A stretch of 64,000 nt of DNA. Origin: JAMXLO01 sp963812505 (GTDB lineage: Bacteria; Pseudomonadota; Alphaproteobacteria; Acetobacterales; Acetobacteraceae). A model generated the notes under the pieces. That model had not been told where the DNA came from and ran no database searches. It saw nothing but the letters and a program-made list of their open reading frames with translations. The position numbers were made by a program, and so were the translations under genes. Each line of letters begins with the position of its first letter. Position 1 is the first letter of the stretch. The stretch is taken from positions 62,001 through 126,000 of the forward strand of contig CAWEVM010000009.1 in the NCBI GenBank assembly GCA_963812505.1, given 5' to 3'. Of this stretch, positions 36,631 to 44,487 are shown one piece after another.

Positions 36631-36672
36631 AAAAAACTGCCGTGGGGAGGCTCGCCCCCCACGGCCCAGTTT
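36631..36672 (-). terminator. Rho-independent terminator of the leftward T6SS block
   Basis: On the reverse strand a stem CCGTGGGG/CCCCACGG, extended by AAACTG/CAGTTT across a two-base bulge, is followed by TTTTTT. It lies about 130 bp downstream of the HExxH protein gene, the last gene of the tssA-led block, and marks the end of that transcript. Confidence 0.75.
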
Positions 36673-36700
36673 GGAAGAGGAGAGAACATCCTCTTGGTAA

Positions 36701-36752
36701 TCACGGAATCGTGATCGGGCAAGACTTATTCACGAAATCGCGATCAACTTTT
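36701..36752. promoter_or_regulatory. Paired palindrome module, copy B
   Basis: TCACGGAATCGTGA and TCACGAAATCGCGA (36730), with centres 29 bp apart and the same trailing ATCAACTTTT. It matches copy A over about 53 positions with a one-base gap and a few substitutions, in the same orientation. Sequence outside the module is unrelated, so the module itself was conserved or duplicated. Confidence 0.6.
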
Positions 36753-36801
36753 ACATTTGGTATCGAAACGATAGGAGCGCGCGGGAAATGAAGAGCGTTC
36801 G

Positions 36802-37800
36802 CTAGGGCTGCGAAGCGGCGCCCCGATCGCTGGCGAGCACATTATGCAACCATCCTGCCGGCATGCCGCTGAGGAAGCGCATTTGCAGCTCAGCCAGCCG
36901 CGCCAGCGTCAGCCCGGCCTTTGCAGGCGAAAAAAACACCGGGTCGTGGGTGAACATCAGGTAGGCCTGCATCTCGTTGCACATCAGTTCTTCGTTGCGG
37001 ATGTCGTAATCTTCCCGCCTGAGGAAGGCGCGCATGCCGGCCCGCTCCGCCTCGGTCAGTTGCCGCGTCCAGAAGTTGTGGACGTACTCGGCATATGCCG
37101 GATTGCTGAAGAACTCGCCGTGGGACAGCTCATGCCGCAAAATCGTGGCGCGCGCAGACGCTGTAATCCGCGGATCGGAGCCGACCGTGGGCAACGAGAT
37201 CAGGCCCGCCGCAACATTGGGGGCGAACCAGCCCTCCTCCCGTAGCAGCGCGCGCAGCTTTTCCTCCTGCGGGTCCAGCTCGATCCGCTGGCTGTCGGCG
37301 CGTTCGAAGAAACGCGCCAGCGCGGATGCCGCATAGTCGTGCCCGAAATAGAACGTTTCGACTGTGTCGCCGCGCGCGAGGATGGCCGCGTCCAGCTCGC
37401 TGTCAGTCAGCACACGATCATGCGGCAACCCTGCCTTCTCGACGAAGGCCGCAACCCGGTTGAGCATCTTCCCCTGCTCGTGCAGCGAGGCGAAGTCGAG
37501 AACCAGGATGTGCGGATTGTCGGCAAGGCGGAACACGGTCAGCGAGGTGGGAACATGCCGGCCAATCTCCGCCTCGGTCGCCACTTGGATCTGAAACCCT
37601 GGCGTGCTGGAGGCGGAAACCTGAGCTGTCGGGAAAGGCGGCGGCATGGCGGGATGCGGGCGCACCAGCCAAAACGCCGCTGACGCTGCAACCACGACAC
37701 AAGCGCCTGCCACGACCGCGAACGGCCACTTCATGCGCTTGCGGCGCGGCTTCGGCGGAATGCGGATTGTGTCGTCGGCGCCTGGCTCCGCCGGTCTCAT
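36802..37800 (-). CDS. Membrane-anchored HExxH metallopeptidase-like protein at the end of the T6SS block
   Basis: 332-residue protein with a cytosolic basic N-terminus, one membrane helix (residues 24-46, FAVVAGACVVVAASAAFWLV) and a large periplasmic domain. That domain contains HELSHGEFF near residue 225, a zinc-type HExxH site, and a later conserved-looking ELMCNEMQAYLMF that may supply the third ligand Glu. It follows the OmpA-like gene by 25 bases and ends the tssA-led block. It may process cell wall or envelope proteins for secretion-apparatus assembly, but this is inference. Confidence 0.7.
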   Translation of the reverse strand: MRPAEPGADDTIRIPPKPRRKRMKWPFAVVAGACVVVAASAAFWLVRPHPAMPPPFPTAQVSASSTPGFQIQVATEAEIGRHVPTSLTVFRLADNPHILVLDFASLHEQGKMLNRVAAFVEKAGLPHDRVLTDSELDAAILARGDTVETFYFGHDYAASALARFFERADSQRIELDPQEEKLRALLREEGWFAPNVAAGLISLPTVGSDPRITASARATILRHELSHGEFFSNPAYAEYVHNFWTRQLTEAERAGMRAFLRREDYDIRNEELMCNEMQAYLMFTHDPVFFSPAKAGLTLARLAELQMRFLSGMPAGWLHNVLASDRGAASQP

Positions 37801-37825
37801 GCCGGGCCGCAGGCGCGGAAGTGGA

Positions 37826-38449
37826 TCAGGCGCCGAGGTTGACCACCTGCACGCGGCGGTTACGCGGCTCCGGTGTCTGCTGAGGCGTCGCCACCATCAG
37901 GCCATCCTCGCCCATGCCCACCGCCTCCAGGCGGCTTGGATCGACGCCAAACTTCGTGGCCACGTAGTCCACGACTGCTTTGGCGCGGCGCTCGGACAGG
38001 GCGTGGTTGTAGTCGCGCGAGCCCACCGTGTCGGTGTGCCCCTCAATGCGGAACCGGTAAGCCGCAAGGTCCTTGCTGGCCAATGCGCTCCCCAATGCAT
38101 CGAGCGTGCGGATCGCTTCTGGCGTCAGTTCGGCGGAGCCGCTGGCAAAATTGACCGTCAGGTTCACGGCGGGCCCTGATGCCGTCGTCGTGCCAGGGCC
38201 CGCTGCCGGCTTGCTGGCAGCCACGCGCGGTTGGTGGACCGGAGAGGGTGCCGGAGCGGTCGACTGCTGCGTTGTCCCCTCGGTGGTCGGCGCGGCAAGC
38301 CTGATGCCGCGCGTCCCGCCTGTCACCAGATTGCCGCTGGGCTTCAGCGAGTTGATGATCTGATCCGCCGATGGACTGCCCTGCGCGAAAGCCGGCAGGT
38401 TGCCAAGGATCATGGGCGCGACGACGATTGCGGCTATCGGGGAACGCAC
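37826..38449 (-). CDS. OmpA-family peptidoglycan-binding protein (T6SS-linked)
   Basis: 207-residue exported protein starting at GTG (GGAGG 9 bases upstream) with a signal peptide ending PAFAQG. A Pro/Ala/Thr-rich linker is followed by a C-terminal OmpA domain (from about residue 110) containing FRIEGHTDTVGSRDYN and LSERRAKAVVDYVATKFGVD, the peptidoglycan-binding signature. It probably anchors the apparatus to the cell wall, although TssL here already carries its own OmpA domain. Confidence 0.85.
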   Translation of the reverse strand: MRSPIAAIVVAPMILGNLPAFAQGSPSADQIINSLKPSGNLVTGGTRGIRLAAPTTEGTTQQSTAPAPSPVHQPRVAASKPAAGPGTTTASGPAVNLTVNFASGSAELTPEAIRTLDALGSALASKDLAAYRFRIEGHTDTVGSRDYNHALSERRAKAVVDYVATKFGVDPSRLEAVGMGEDGLMVATPQQTPEPRNRRVQVVNLGA

Positions 38450-38528
38450 CGGTCCACTCCTCCCATGTTCAGGCAGGCTATAGCACAGAGGGCCGCACAG
38501 GTGAGGATTTGTGCGGTAAACGCCGCGA

Positions 38529-40040
38529 TCAGAACACGCCTTGGGCGCGCAGAATTGGCATCCGAACATGGAGCGCCTTGTCCAGGACCTGGCGCAGCTT
38601 GTCGCGCTCCTCGTCGTCCAGGTTGCCGCCGAGGTCGCGCACCCAGTCCTCTTTCCGGTCCTCGCGCTCGCCCGCCTGGAGGCGGTCGATCACATACAGA
38701 TCGAACAGGGTGCACGGCGCCCCCGTGCCCAGCGCGTAGCTCGCTGCCGCGACGGGACGGCCCAGGTTCTCGGTGCGGCTCAGGTTCATGCTGGTGACGC
38801 GGTTGAATCGCAGCGCCTGAGGCGTGGGTTCGGCGCCCGGCCGTGCCGCCGGTTCGGCGACATCGAGTCCCACCAGGATGCCGATCAGCTCACCGGGATT
38901 GTTGCGCTGGCCCTCCAGATTGGGCAGCTCAAGAAGGTCGCCGACGCGCTGCGGACCCGCTGCCATCGCCTCTGTGATCGGCCCATAGAAGGCGCGATTG
39001 AGCGCGGCACGACCGGCCGGCATGTCAGCCTCGAACGGCATCTCCTCGGGGCTGATGTTCAACGAAAGGCGGACATCCTTGAGCGCTGTGTCGCGCGCCG
39101 CCGGGTTCATGCGCCGTGCGCCACGCACGTAGACGTCGTGGCGCAACGACCGATCCAGGCACATGTCCTTCACCAGCTCGCGCAGCAGCGGATCGTCGAA
39201 GCGCTGCGCCACCGCGCGCTGTTCCTCGGTGAGCGTCAACTCGGGGAAGTTCTCGACCAGGTTGACCGAGCCGACCCATTCCAGCTTTGCCGCGGCGAAC
39301 GCCGAGGTGACGTCGGCGTGGAAGCACGGCGTCCAGGCGTCATTCATGTACTCGTGCGCCAGATATTGCACCGGCAGCGTGGCCATCCGCTCGACCAGCG
39401 AATTCACCCAGGGCAGGCGGATGATCTGCAGCGCATCCGCCTTCTGCAGCTCCTGCACCAGCTTCAGGCCCTCCTCGGCCTGGCGATCGCTGCGCGACCC
39501 AAGACGCCTGCCGCAGTCGCGCATCACCCGCTGCATGCCGAGAGCGCCACCCCAGGCCGGCAGCGCATTGTAGCTGACGTGCACCGCGCCGCCCGGCTTC
39601 ACTTTGGCGCGCAGGAGCCGGACGATGCCGGACTGAACGGGAGGGGGCACCCAGCTCCACAGGCCGTGCATGCTGACAAAGTCCGCCTCCGGCACCTGCG
39701 CCGCGGTGGGGTCCTCGGCCAGCGTGGCCAGATCGGCTTCGAGGAAGCTCACATTGTCCAGTCCGGCCTGCGCTGCCCATGCGCGTGCCGCCGCGACGTG
39801 CGCTGGGTTGAAGTCGATCGCCGTGACCTTCCAGTGTGGGTTGCTCGCCGCCAGGACGAGTGCGCCGAGGCCCTGGCCGCAGCCGAGTTCCAGGTAGCTC
39901 AGCGGATCGTCGGGGCCAGGCAGCGGCGAGGCCACCCCGCCCAGCAGACAACCCAATGCGATCACCGAGGGCGACTGCTGGCGGTAGTATCCCGTCATGT
40001 AGGTGATATCGGTCACATAGCCGCCGCCCCAGCCGGTCAT
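38529..40040 (-). CDS. SAM-dependent methyltransferase with methyltransferase-regulatory domain
   Basis: 503-residue class I methyltransferase. SAM motif I is YLELGCGQGLGALVLAASNP near residue 48, motif II is VTAIDFNPAHVAAARAWAAQ, and the motif III region is FVSMHGLWSWVPPPVQSGIV. Residues from about 220 form the regulatory-type domain often paired with such enzymes. The ATG overlaps the tssG stop by ATGA, so it belongs to the T6SS operon, which is not part of the standard core. Its target, a protein, lipid or small molecule, is unknown. Confidence 0.85.
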   Translation of the reverse strand: MTGWGGGYVTDITYMTGYYRQQSPSVIALGCLLGGVASPLPGPDDPLSYLELGCGQGLGALVLAASNPHWKVTAIDFNPAHVAAARAWAAQAGLDNVSFLEADLATLAEDPTAAQVPEADFVSMHGLWSWVPPPVQSGIVRLLRAKVKPGGAVHVSYNALPAWGGALGMQRVMRDCGRRLGSRSDRQAEEGLKLVQELQKADALQIIRLPWVNSLVERMATLPVQYLAHEYMNDAWTPCFHADVTSAFAAAKLEWVGSVNLVENFPELTLTEEQRAVAQRFDDPLLRELVKDMCLDRSLRHDVYVRGARRMNPAARDTALKDVRLSLNISPEEMPFEADMPAGRAALNRAFYGPITEAMAAGPQRVGDLLELPNLEGQRNNPGELIGILVGLDVAEPAARPGAEPTPQALRFNRVTSMNLSRTENLGRPVAAASYALGTGAPCTLFDLYVIDRLQAGEREDRKEDWVRDLGGNLDDEERDKLRQVLDKALHVRMPILRAQGVF

Positions 40041-41089
40041 GCTGCCTTCTCCCCGCCACGCCAGTCCACCTGCTGTGCCTCTATCACCTCCGCCTCGAAC
40101 ACCGCATCCGCTGCGTCCGCGCGGGTGGTGAAGCCGCCGGCTGGCCCGGGTATCCAGGTGTTCCAGCCCAGGCGCGGCGGCGGATCGGATGTTGCGTCGA
40201 GCCGCAACGCCGGCACCTCGCGCGCGGCCAGCACCGGATTGATGGCGAAACCCAGCTCGTAGCCGAGATAGGCGCGCACCAGCGATACCAGCCTGTGCAG
40301 CGCCACGCGATCGGGCAACAGCCGCTGAAAGCCTGTCAGGTCAAGCGGACCGATGCGCAGGATGATACGCGCCTGCGGGTCCCAGGCCCGCACGCCGGCC
40401 GCGGCCTCGACGCCCAGCCGGCACCATCGTCCGTTTGCCGAAAGCCTGGTACGCTGATCCGGCGGAAGCGGCAGCCAGGCCCCTGCGAATTCCACCACCT
40501 CCACACGCATGCCGAGCCAGTCAGAGACGAGCGCGCCCAACCGCTCGGCCGAACGGGGTCGCAGCGCAAACAGTCCGGCGTAGTGCAGCAGCGGTTCCGT
40601 GCCAGCCGCGAGCCGGTCCGTGAGATGCGCCGTCCCGTAGCCGGTGAGCGACAGCAGCACCCGAGCCACAGGATCGCGCGTGGAGACGCCAGACTGTCGC
40701 GTGACCTCGGCTGCCCGCGCGGGCCGATACTTGGTACCGCCGCGGGCGAAGAACGCGACGAACCGGTGCGCCAACAGATCCAGAAAGTCGCGCAGTGCCG
40801 TCGATCGTTCCCGCAGCGCCTGGGTGACGAGTTCCGAGTAGTAGCGCGGCAGCACTCCGGATGGTCCGGTCAGGCCCATCAGCCCAACCGTCACCTCCGG
40901 CAGACCATCGCCCTGTTGGCGGACCTCGATGACGTCGGCCGAAGGATAGATCAGCCCCGGGGGCGCACGAAACCGCACGGCATCGGCAGGGTCCTGCGCC
41001 CGCCGTGCTCTGGTCAGCACACGCACGGCCGCATCGAAGCGAAAGCGCCGTGGCTCCGCCCCAAGCTCCCCGAGGGCCGAGCGCCTCAT
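40037..41089 (-). CDS. tssG: T6SS baseplate subunit TssG
   Basis: 350-residue TssG (ImpH/VasB) baseplate wedge protein. Family text includes RFDAAVRVLTRARRAQDPAD near residue 17, VTVGLMGLTGPSGVLPRYYS near residue 66, and RDFLDLLAHRFVAFFARGG near residue 99. It assembles with TssF, TssE and TssK in the cytosolic baseplate. It is separated from tssF by a 190-bp array of stem-loops. Confidence 0.95.
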   Translation of the reverse strand: MRRSALGELGAEPRRFRFDAAVRVLTRARRAQDPADAVRFRAPPGLIYPSADVIEVRQQGDGLPEVTVGLMGLTGPSGVLPRYYSELVTQALRERSTALRDFLDLLAHRFVAFFARGGTKYRPARAAEVTRQSGVSTRDPVARVLLSLTGYGTAHLTDRLAAGTEPLLHYAGLFALRPRSAERLGALVSDWLGMRVEVVEFAGAWLPLPPDQRTRLSANGRWCRLGVEAAAGVRAWDPQARIILRIGPLDLTGFQRLLPDRVALHRLVSLVRAYLGYELGFAINPVLAAREVPALRLDATSDPPPRLGWNTWIPGPAGGFTTRADAADAVFEAEVIEAQQVDWRGGEKAA

Positions 41090-41096
41090 GGGAAGG

Positions 41097-41273
41097 CCAA
41101 GGGGGCGCCGCCCCCTTGGAGCCCCTGCCAGGGGACGGTCGTCCCCTGGACCCCTCGGACTGGTTTGTTGCAGGGGGGGCCTTCGTCAGCCCCCCCTGCA
41201 ACAAACCAAACTGACAGGGATCCAAGGGCCGCCGGCCTTTGGCAGGGGGTCCAGGGGGACAGCGTTCCCCTGG
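41097..41273. repeat. Array of five stem-loops between tssF and tssG (family R3)
   Basis: Five palindromes in a row. (i) CCAAGGGGGC/GCCCCCTTGG at 41097-41119. (ii) CCAGGGGAC/GTCCCCTGG at 41128-41149. (iii) A 19-bp perfect stem beginning GGTTTGTTGCAGGGGGGGC at 41162-41207. (iv) CCAAGGGCC/GGCCTTTGG at 41222-41242. (v) CCAGGGGGAC/GTTCCCCTGG at 41251-41273. Units (i)-(ii) and (iv)-(v) are similar to each other, flanking the long stem. The array interrupts the operon without breaking a gene. Confidence 0.85.
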
Positions 41274-41288
41274 TCTTTCTTCCTCGCA

Positions 41289-43112
41289 TCACGCGAGCAC
41301 GCGGGTGCCGCTGCGGGCTGGCCAGGCGGCGGCGGTGCCGGGGCGCCCACGCAGGGTGACGCGGGTGCGGGTGAAGCTGTTGACGGTGCCATGCAGCGCA
41401 AGGAAATGCTCCAGCACAGCGGCGAGCAGATACAGCCCGCCTGCCTGCCAGGCGCGCGGGTCGAATTCAAGGGTGACGTCCAGGCCGCGGCAAAAGCCTC
41501 CGGCCCGGCCCGGAGCGCGCGCTGTGCCCGGTCCGGCAGTGATGCCGATCAGCGACTCGATCGCCGCACGGGTCTCCGCGGAGTCGCGCAGATCGTAGAG
41601 GCGCAGCACCTCCTTCAGCGCGGCGGCTCCCTCAGGACCCCCGGTGACCGAGAGATGGCCGAGCGAGAGATGCGAAACGAGGCGCCAGAAGCCGCTCTCG
41701 CGTATTGGCGGGCGCAGGGTGGGGGTGGCGGCGGTCACGGCGCTCAACGAGGCGATCGCTGCAGCGCCCTCGACGAGGCGGAGGCGAGGATGGCCGCCAC
41801 CGAACGGCAGCTCGCTGGGCAGATCCCGGTTGACGCAAAGCGCATCGACCGACAGCACGGCCTCGGCGGGCTTGTCCGGATCGAAGTCCGGGTCGTGCGG
41901 TGCCAGGAACACCTCGGTGCCCGGCACGCCTGGGGCGCCCGGGCGGCGAGCCACGTGGTAGAAGCCGCCAGGGACGCCAGGTTCGGGATCGCCCTCTGTC
42001 AGCCTGTGGAACGGGCGCCACGGGCGGAACGAGCCGTCGGGCAATGTCTCGCGTACCCGGGTGACACTCCAGATCTCCGCGGCGCGCGGCCGGCGGGCGT
42101 CGGGCACGATGCGATACTCGGTGCTCTGGTGGCTCAGTGTCACCGGCTCGCAGCGTTGCGGAAACAGATTGACCACCGGCGTGCAGCCGAGGGCGAGCGA
42201 TTGTTGGCCGACGGTGCGTTCCAGCTCGGCCAGCGAGCGGTCCAGGTAGACGAACACCTCCAACCGGTTGCCTCCGGACACCATGGTTTTGGCGTCGATG
42301 CGCGCGAGGTCGAAGAACAGGAACTTCTCGGGAAAGGCGAAATACTCGGTGAGCAGCCGAAAGCCGGAGAAGCCACGTGCCGACCAGGGCAGCAGGGCCT
42401 CGTCCGGCGAGAAGCCGACGGGCTCGATGGCACTGCCTGGCACGATGACCGGTGCGGGATCCACCGCGTTGTCGGCGTAGGCGACCGAGATGGCGTGTGC
42501 GCCCAGCAGCTCGTAGAGCGCGAGCGCCTGATTGATCGGGCCGCGCAGGAAGAACCGCAGCCGGTCGACGCCGAGCTGGGCAAACGTGGCCTCGGGCGAT
42601 GCGCATTTCAGGGTGATGCGCAGCACGCCGGTTGCGCCGGCGGCGAGTGGATTGGCAGGGGCCACGATCGGCTGGCCGGAGAGGCGGACATTCTCCACCT
42701 CGATCGGCCAAAGCGTGACCGGTGCCGTGGTGCGATAGCGCAGGTCCTCGCCGTGCACCGGCTCGGTGTCGATCGCAATCCCGGCGGGCAGGCGCGCCGG
42801 ACTCATCATGTCGGGCTGGCAGTCGAACTTCACCACCATGCAGGACGGCATGGGCGACAGGTAGTGCGGGTAGAGCAGACCGAGCAGAGCGTCGGTCAGT
42901 TCCGGGAATTCGTCGTCCAGCCGGTGATGCACGCGTGCGGCGAGAAATGCCACGCCTTCCAGCAGGCGGGCGACATGCGGGTCGTCCACCGCATCGGCCG
43001 TAAGCCGCAGACGGCCCGCGATCCTCGGATGCGTATCGCCGAACTCTGCGGCAAGCCGCTTGATCGCGTCGAGTTCGCGCTCGTAGTAGGGCAGCAGGGA
43101 GTCAGACATCAA
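41289..43112 (-). CDS. tssF: T6SS baseplate subunit TssF
   Basis: 607-residue TssF (ImpG/VasA). It begins MMSDSLLPYYERELDAIKRL with LAAEFGDTHPRIAGRLRLT, the classic N-terminal signature, and contains FLFFDLARIDAKTMVSGGNR near residue 275 and CTPVVNLFPQRCEPVTLSHQ near residue 315. It is the core of the baseplate wedge with TssG. It follows tssE by 47 bases. Confidence 0.96.
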   Translation of the reverse strand: MMSDSLLPYYERELDAIKRLAAEFGDTHPRIAGRLRLTADAVDDPHVARLLEGVAFLAARVHHRLDDEFPELTDALLGLLYPHYLSPMPSCMVVKFDCQPDMMSPARLPAGIAIDTEPVHGEDLRYRTTAPVTLWPIEVENVRLSGQPIVAPANPLAAGATGVLRITLKCASPEATFAQLGVDRLRFFLRGPINQALALYELLGAHAISVAYADNAVDPAPVIVPGSAIEPVGFSPDEALLPWSARGFSGFRLLTEYFAFPEKFLFFDLARIDAKTMVSGGNRLEVFVYLDRSLAELERTVGQQSLALGCTPVVNLFPQRCEPVTLSHQSTEYRIVPDARRPRAAEIWSVTRVRETLPDGSFRPWRPFHRLTEGDPEPGVPGGFYHVARRPGAPGVPGTEVFLAPHDPDFDPDKPAEAVLSVDALCVNRDLPSELPFGGGHPRLRLVEGAAAIASLSAVTAATPTLRPPIRESGFWRLVSHLSLGHLSVTGGPEGAAALKEVLRLYDLRDSAETRAAIESLIGITAGPGTARAPGRAGGFCRGLDVTLEFDPRAWQAGGLYLLAAVLEHFLALHGTVNSFTRTRVTLRGRPGTAAAWPARSGTRVLA

Positions 43113-43159
43113 ATGTAACTTCGCGCAGCGTCTTCTCTGTTATGACCGGCGCGGGGCGC

Positions 43160-43657
43160 TCACACCACATTGCCGGGCCGCACCACGATATTGTCGGTCA
43201 TCGGATCAACCAGCGTGTCGTAGGTTACTGACTCCGGCGCCGGCTCTGCGTGCAGCACCGCCTCGATGCGGAGGCGCAGCGTGGTCTCCAGCCGATCCTG
43301 TGTGTCGATCAGGTTCACCCGCACGGACAGGAAGCGTGGCTCGAATCGACGGATCGTGGCCTCGATCTCCAGCCGCAGTTCCTCGCGTCGACCCGCGTCG
43401 CTGAACGCTCCTGAGGCAAAGTCAGGAATGCCATAGCCGATTGGCGAAGTGGCAAGCTGCGTCATGTGCGCCGGCCACGATCGCCAGCGCCGCCTTGCGT
43501 TCAGCAATGCCTCGAGATCGCGGCGAACCGAATTGCGCAACGCGACCATTGAGTTGGCTGCGGATAGCGCCATGTCGCGCTCCGGATCGTCGATCAGGCG
43601 ATCCAGCAGCGGCGACTGGACGCGTACCGGCTGCCGGCTGGACGCGCGACCGCTCAC
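43160..43657 (-). CDS. tssE: T6SS baseplate protein TssE (gp25-like)
   Basis: 165-residue gp25-like protein that triggers sheath polymerisation on the baseplate. It contains SPLLDRLIDDP near residue 15, SVRRDLEALLNARRR near residue 43 and TSPIGYGIPDF near residue 69. The GTG start at 43657 overlaps the tagJ stop as GTGA, which fixes the start. Reading frames extending further upstream are not supported. Confidence 0.93.
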   Translation of the reverse strand: MSGRASSRQPVRVQSPLLDRLIDDPERDMALSAANSMVALRNSVRRDLEALLNARRRWRSWPAHMTQLATSPIGYGIPDFASGAFSDAGRREELRLEIEATIRRFEPRFLSVRVNLIDTQDRLETTLRLRIEAVLHAEPAPESVTYDTLVDPMTDNIVVRPGNVV

Positions 43658-44460
43658 GCGATGTCGAACCGGAAACTGCCGAGTTCCATCATCGCCACCG
43701 CATCCTCGCCGACGATGAGGAGACGCTGCCCGACGCCGCGCACAGGTCCGCCTTCGGTTTCGCGCCAATCGGTCTCGCGGCCGAGGCGCAACGCATCTGT
43801 CGTCACATCGTCGGCGGCATAGATCGCGGGCAGATAGACCTCGCCATCCGGTCCGTCGGCGACCGTCATCGAGGCGCGCCGCCACAACAGATCGCGCGGG
43901 CGCTTCGGCGGATGAAATTCCAACGTCTGCACGCGCTCGGTGGGAATCCAAAAATACTTGCCTGTCGTCGTGAGCACTTCGAAGCTGCCGGCCAGCAGAT
44001 CGTCCGCGTCGCGCAGATCGTCGAATACCGTATCGCCCTGCTTGCCCGGGGCGCGCGGCCGTACGGCTTCCGCCGCTTCGGCCTGCCGCGAGGCCTCGGC
44101 CAGATCGCCGGCGCGCAACGCGACCAGTGCCGCGAGCTGCAGCCGCTGCGTCTCGGTGGGATCGGCGAGGAATTCCGGCACGCGGCCGTCACGGAACAGC
44201 TGCCGCCGCGCCATGTCGGCGCGAATGAGCTGACGGAATTCCGCCACCACCATCGCTGTGGTGGGATCGATCGCCGAGGCGGCGTCGAGCACGACATCGG
44301 CGCGCTCGAGATTGCCGGTGAATGCCAGCAACTCGCCCAGCAGCACGCGTGCATTGAGATCGGTCGGCGCCTTGCGCAGCGCGGCCTGCGCGGCGGCCAC
44401 GGCCTCGTCGAGCCTGCCGGCGCGAAACAGGGCGGACGCGGTCTGATCAGTTCCGCTCAT
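43654..44460 (-). CDS. tagJ: T6SS accessory protein TagJ/ImpE
   Basis: 268-residue ImpE/TagJ. An N-terminal TPR-like region (RAGRLDEAVAAAQAALRKAP near residue 13) is followed by the C-terminal domain with GKYFWIPTERVQTLEFHPPK near residue 166 and VYLPAIYAADDVTTDALRLG. TagJ binds the TssB N-terminus and helps recycle the sheath with ClpV. It lies between the impD-type gene and tssE with a GTGA overlap downstream. Confidence 0.92.
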   Translation of the reverse strand: MSGTDQTASALFRAGRLDEAVAAAQAALRKAPTDLNARVLLGELLAFTGNLERADVVLDAASAIDPTTAMVVAEFRQLIRADMARRQLFRDGRVPEFLADPTETQRLQLAALVALRAGDLAEASRQAEAAEAVRPRAPGKQGDTVFDDLRDADDLLAGSFEVLTTTGKYFWIPTERVQTLEFHPPKRPRDLLWRRASMTVADGPDGEVYLPAIYAADDVTTDALRLGRETDWRETEGGPVRGVGQRLLIVGEDAVAMMELGSFRFDIA

Positions 44461-44487
44461 GGGACCCCCGAGTGTGCCGCTTCGCGC

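Larger units (their letters stand above)
36477..36801. other. 325-bp intergenic stretch with terminator and operator module
   Basis: No supported gene. It contains the terminator of the leftward T6SS block and palindrome module copy B, annotated separately. It also contains the upstream region of the leftward 119-aa gene. Confidence 0.5.

Noticed and set aside
35514..36752. The palindrome modules as attachment sites of a 1.2-kb mobile element
   Set aside because: There is no integrase or transposase between them, and the modules are internally palindromic with spaced half sites, which fits operators better. Not fully excluded.
41088..43118. 676-codon open frame opposite tssF
   Set aside because: It is antisense to TssF and the hairpin array. 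Composition is typical of shadow frames and there is no ribosome binding site or motif.
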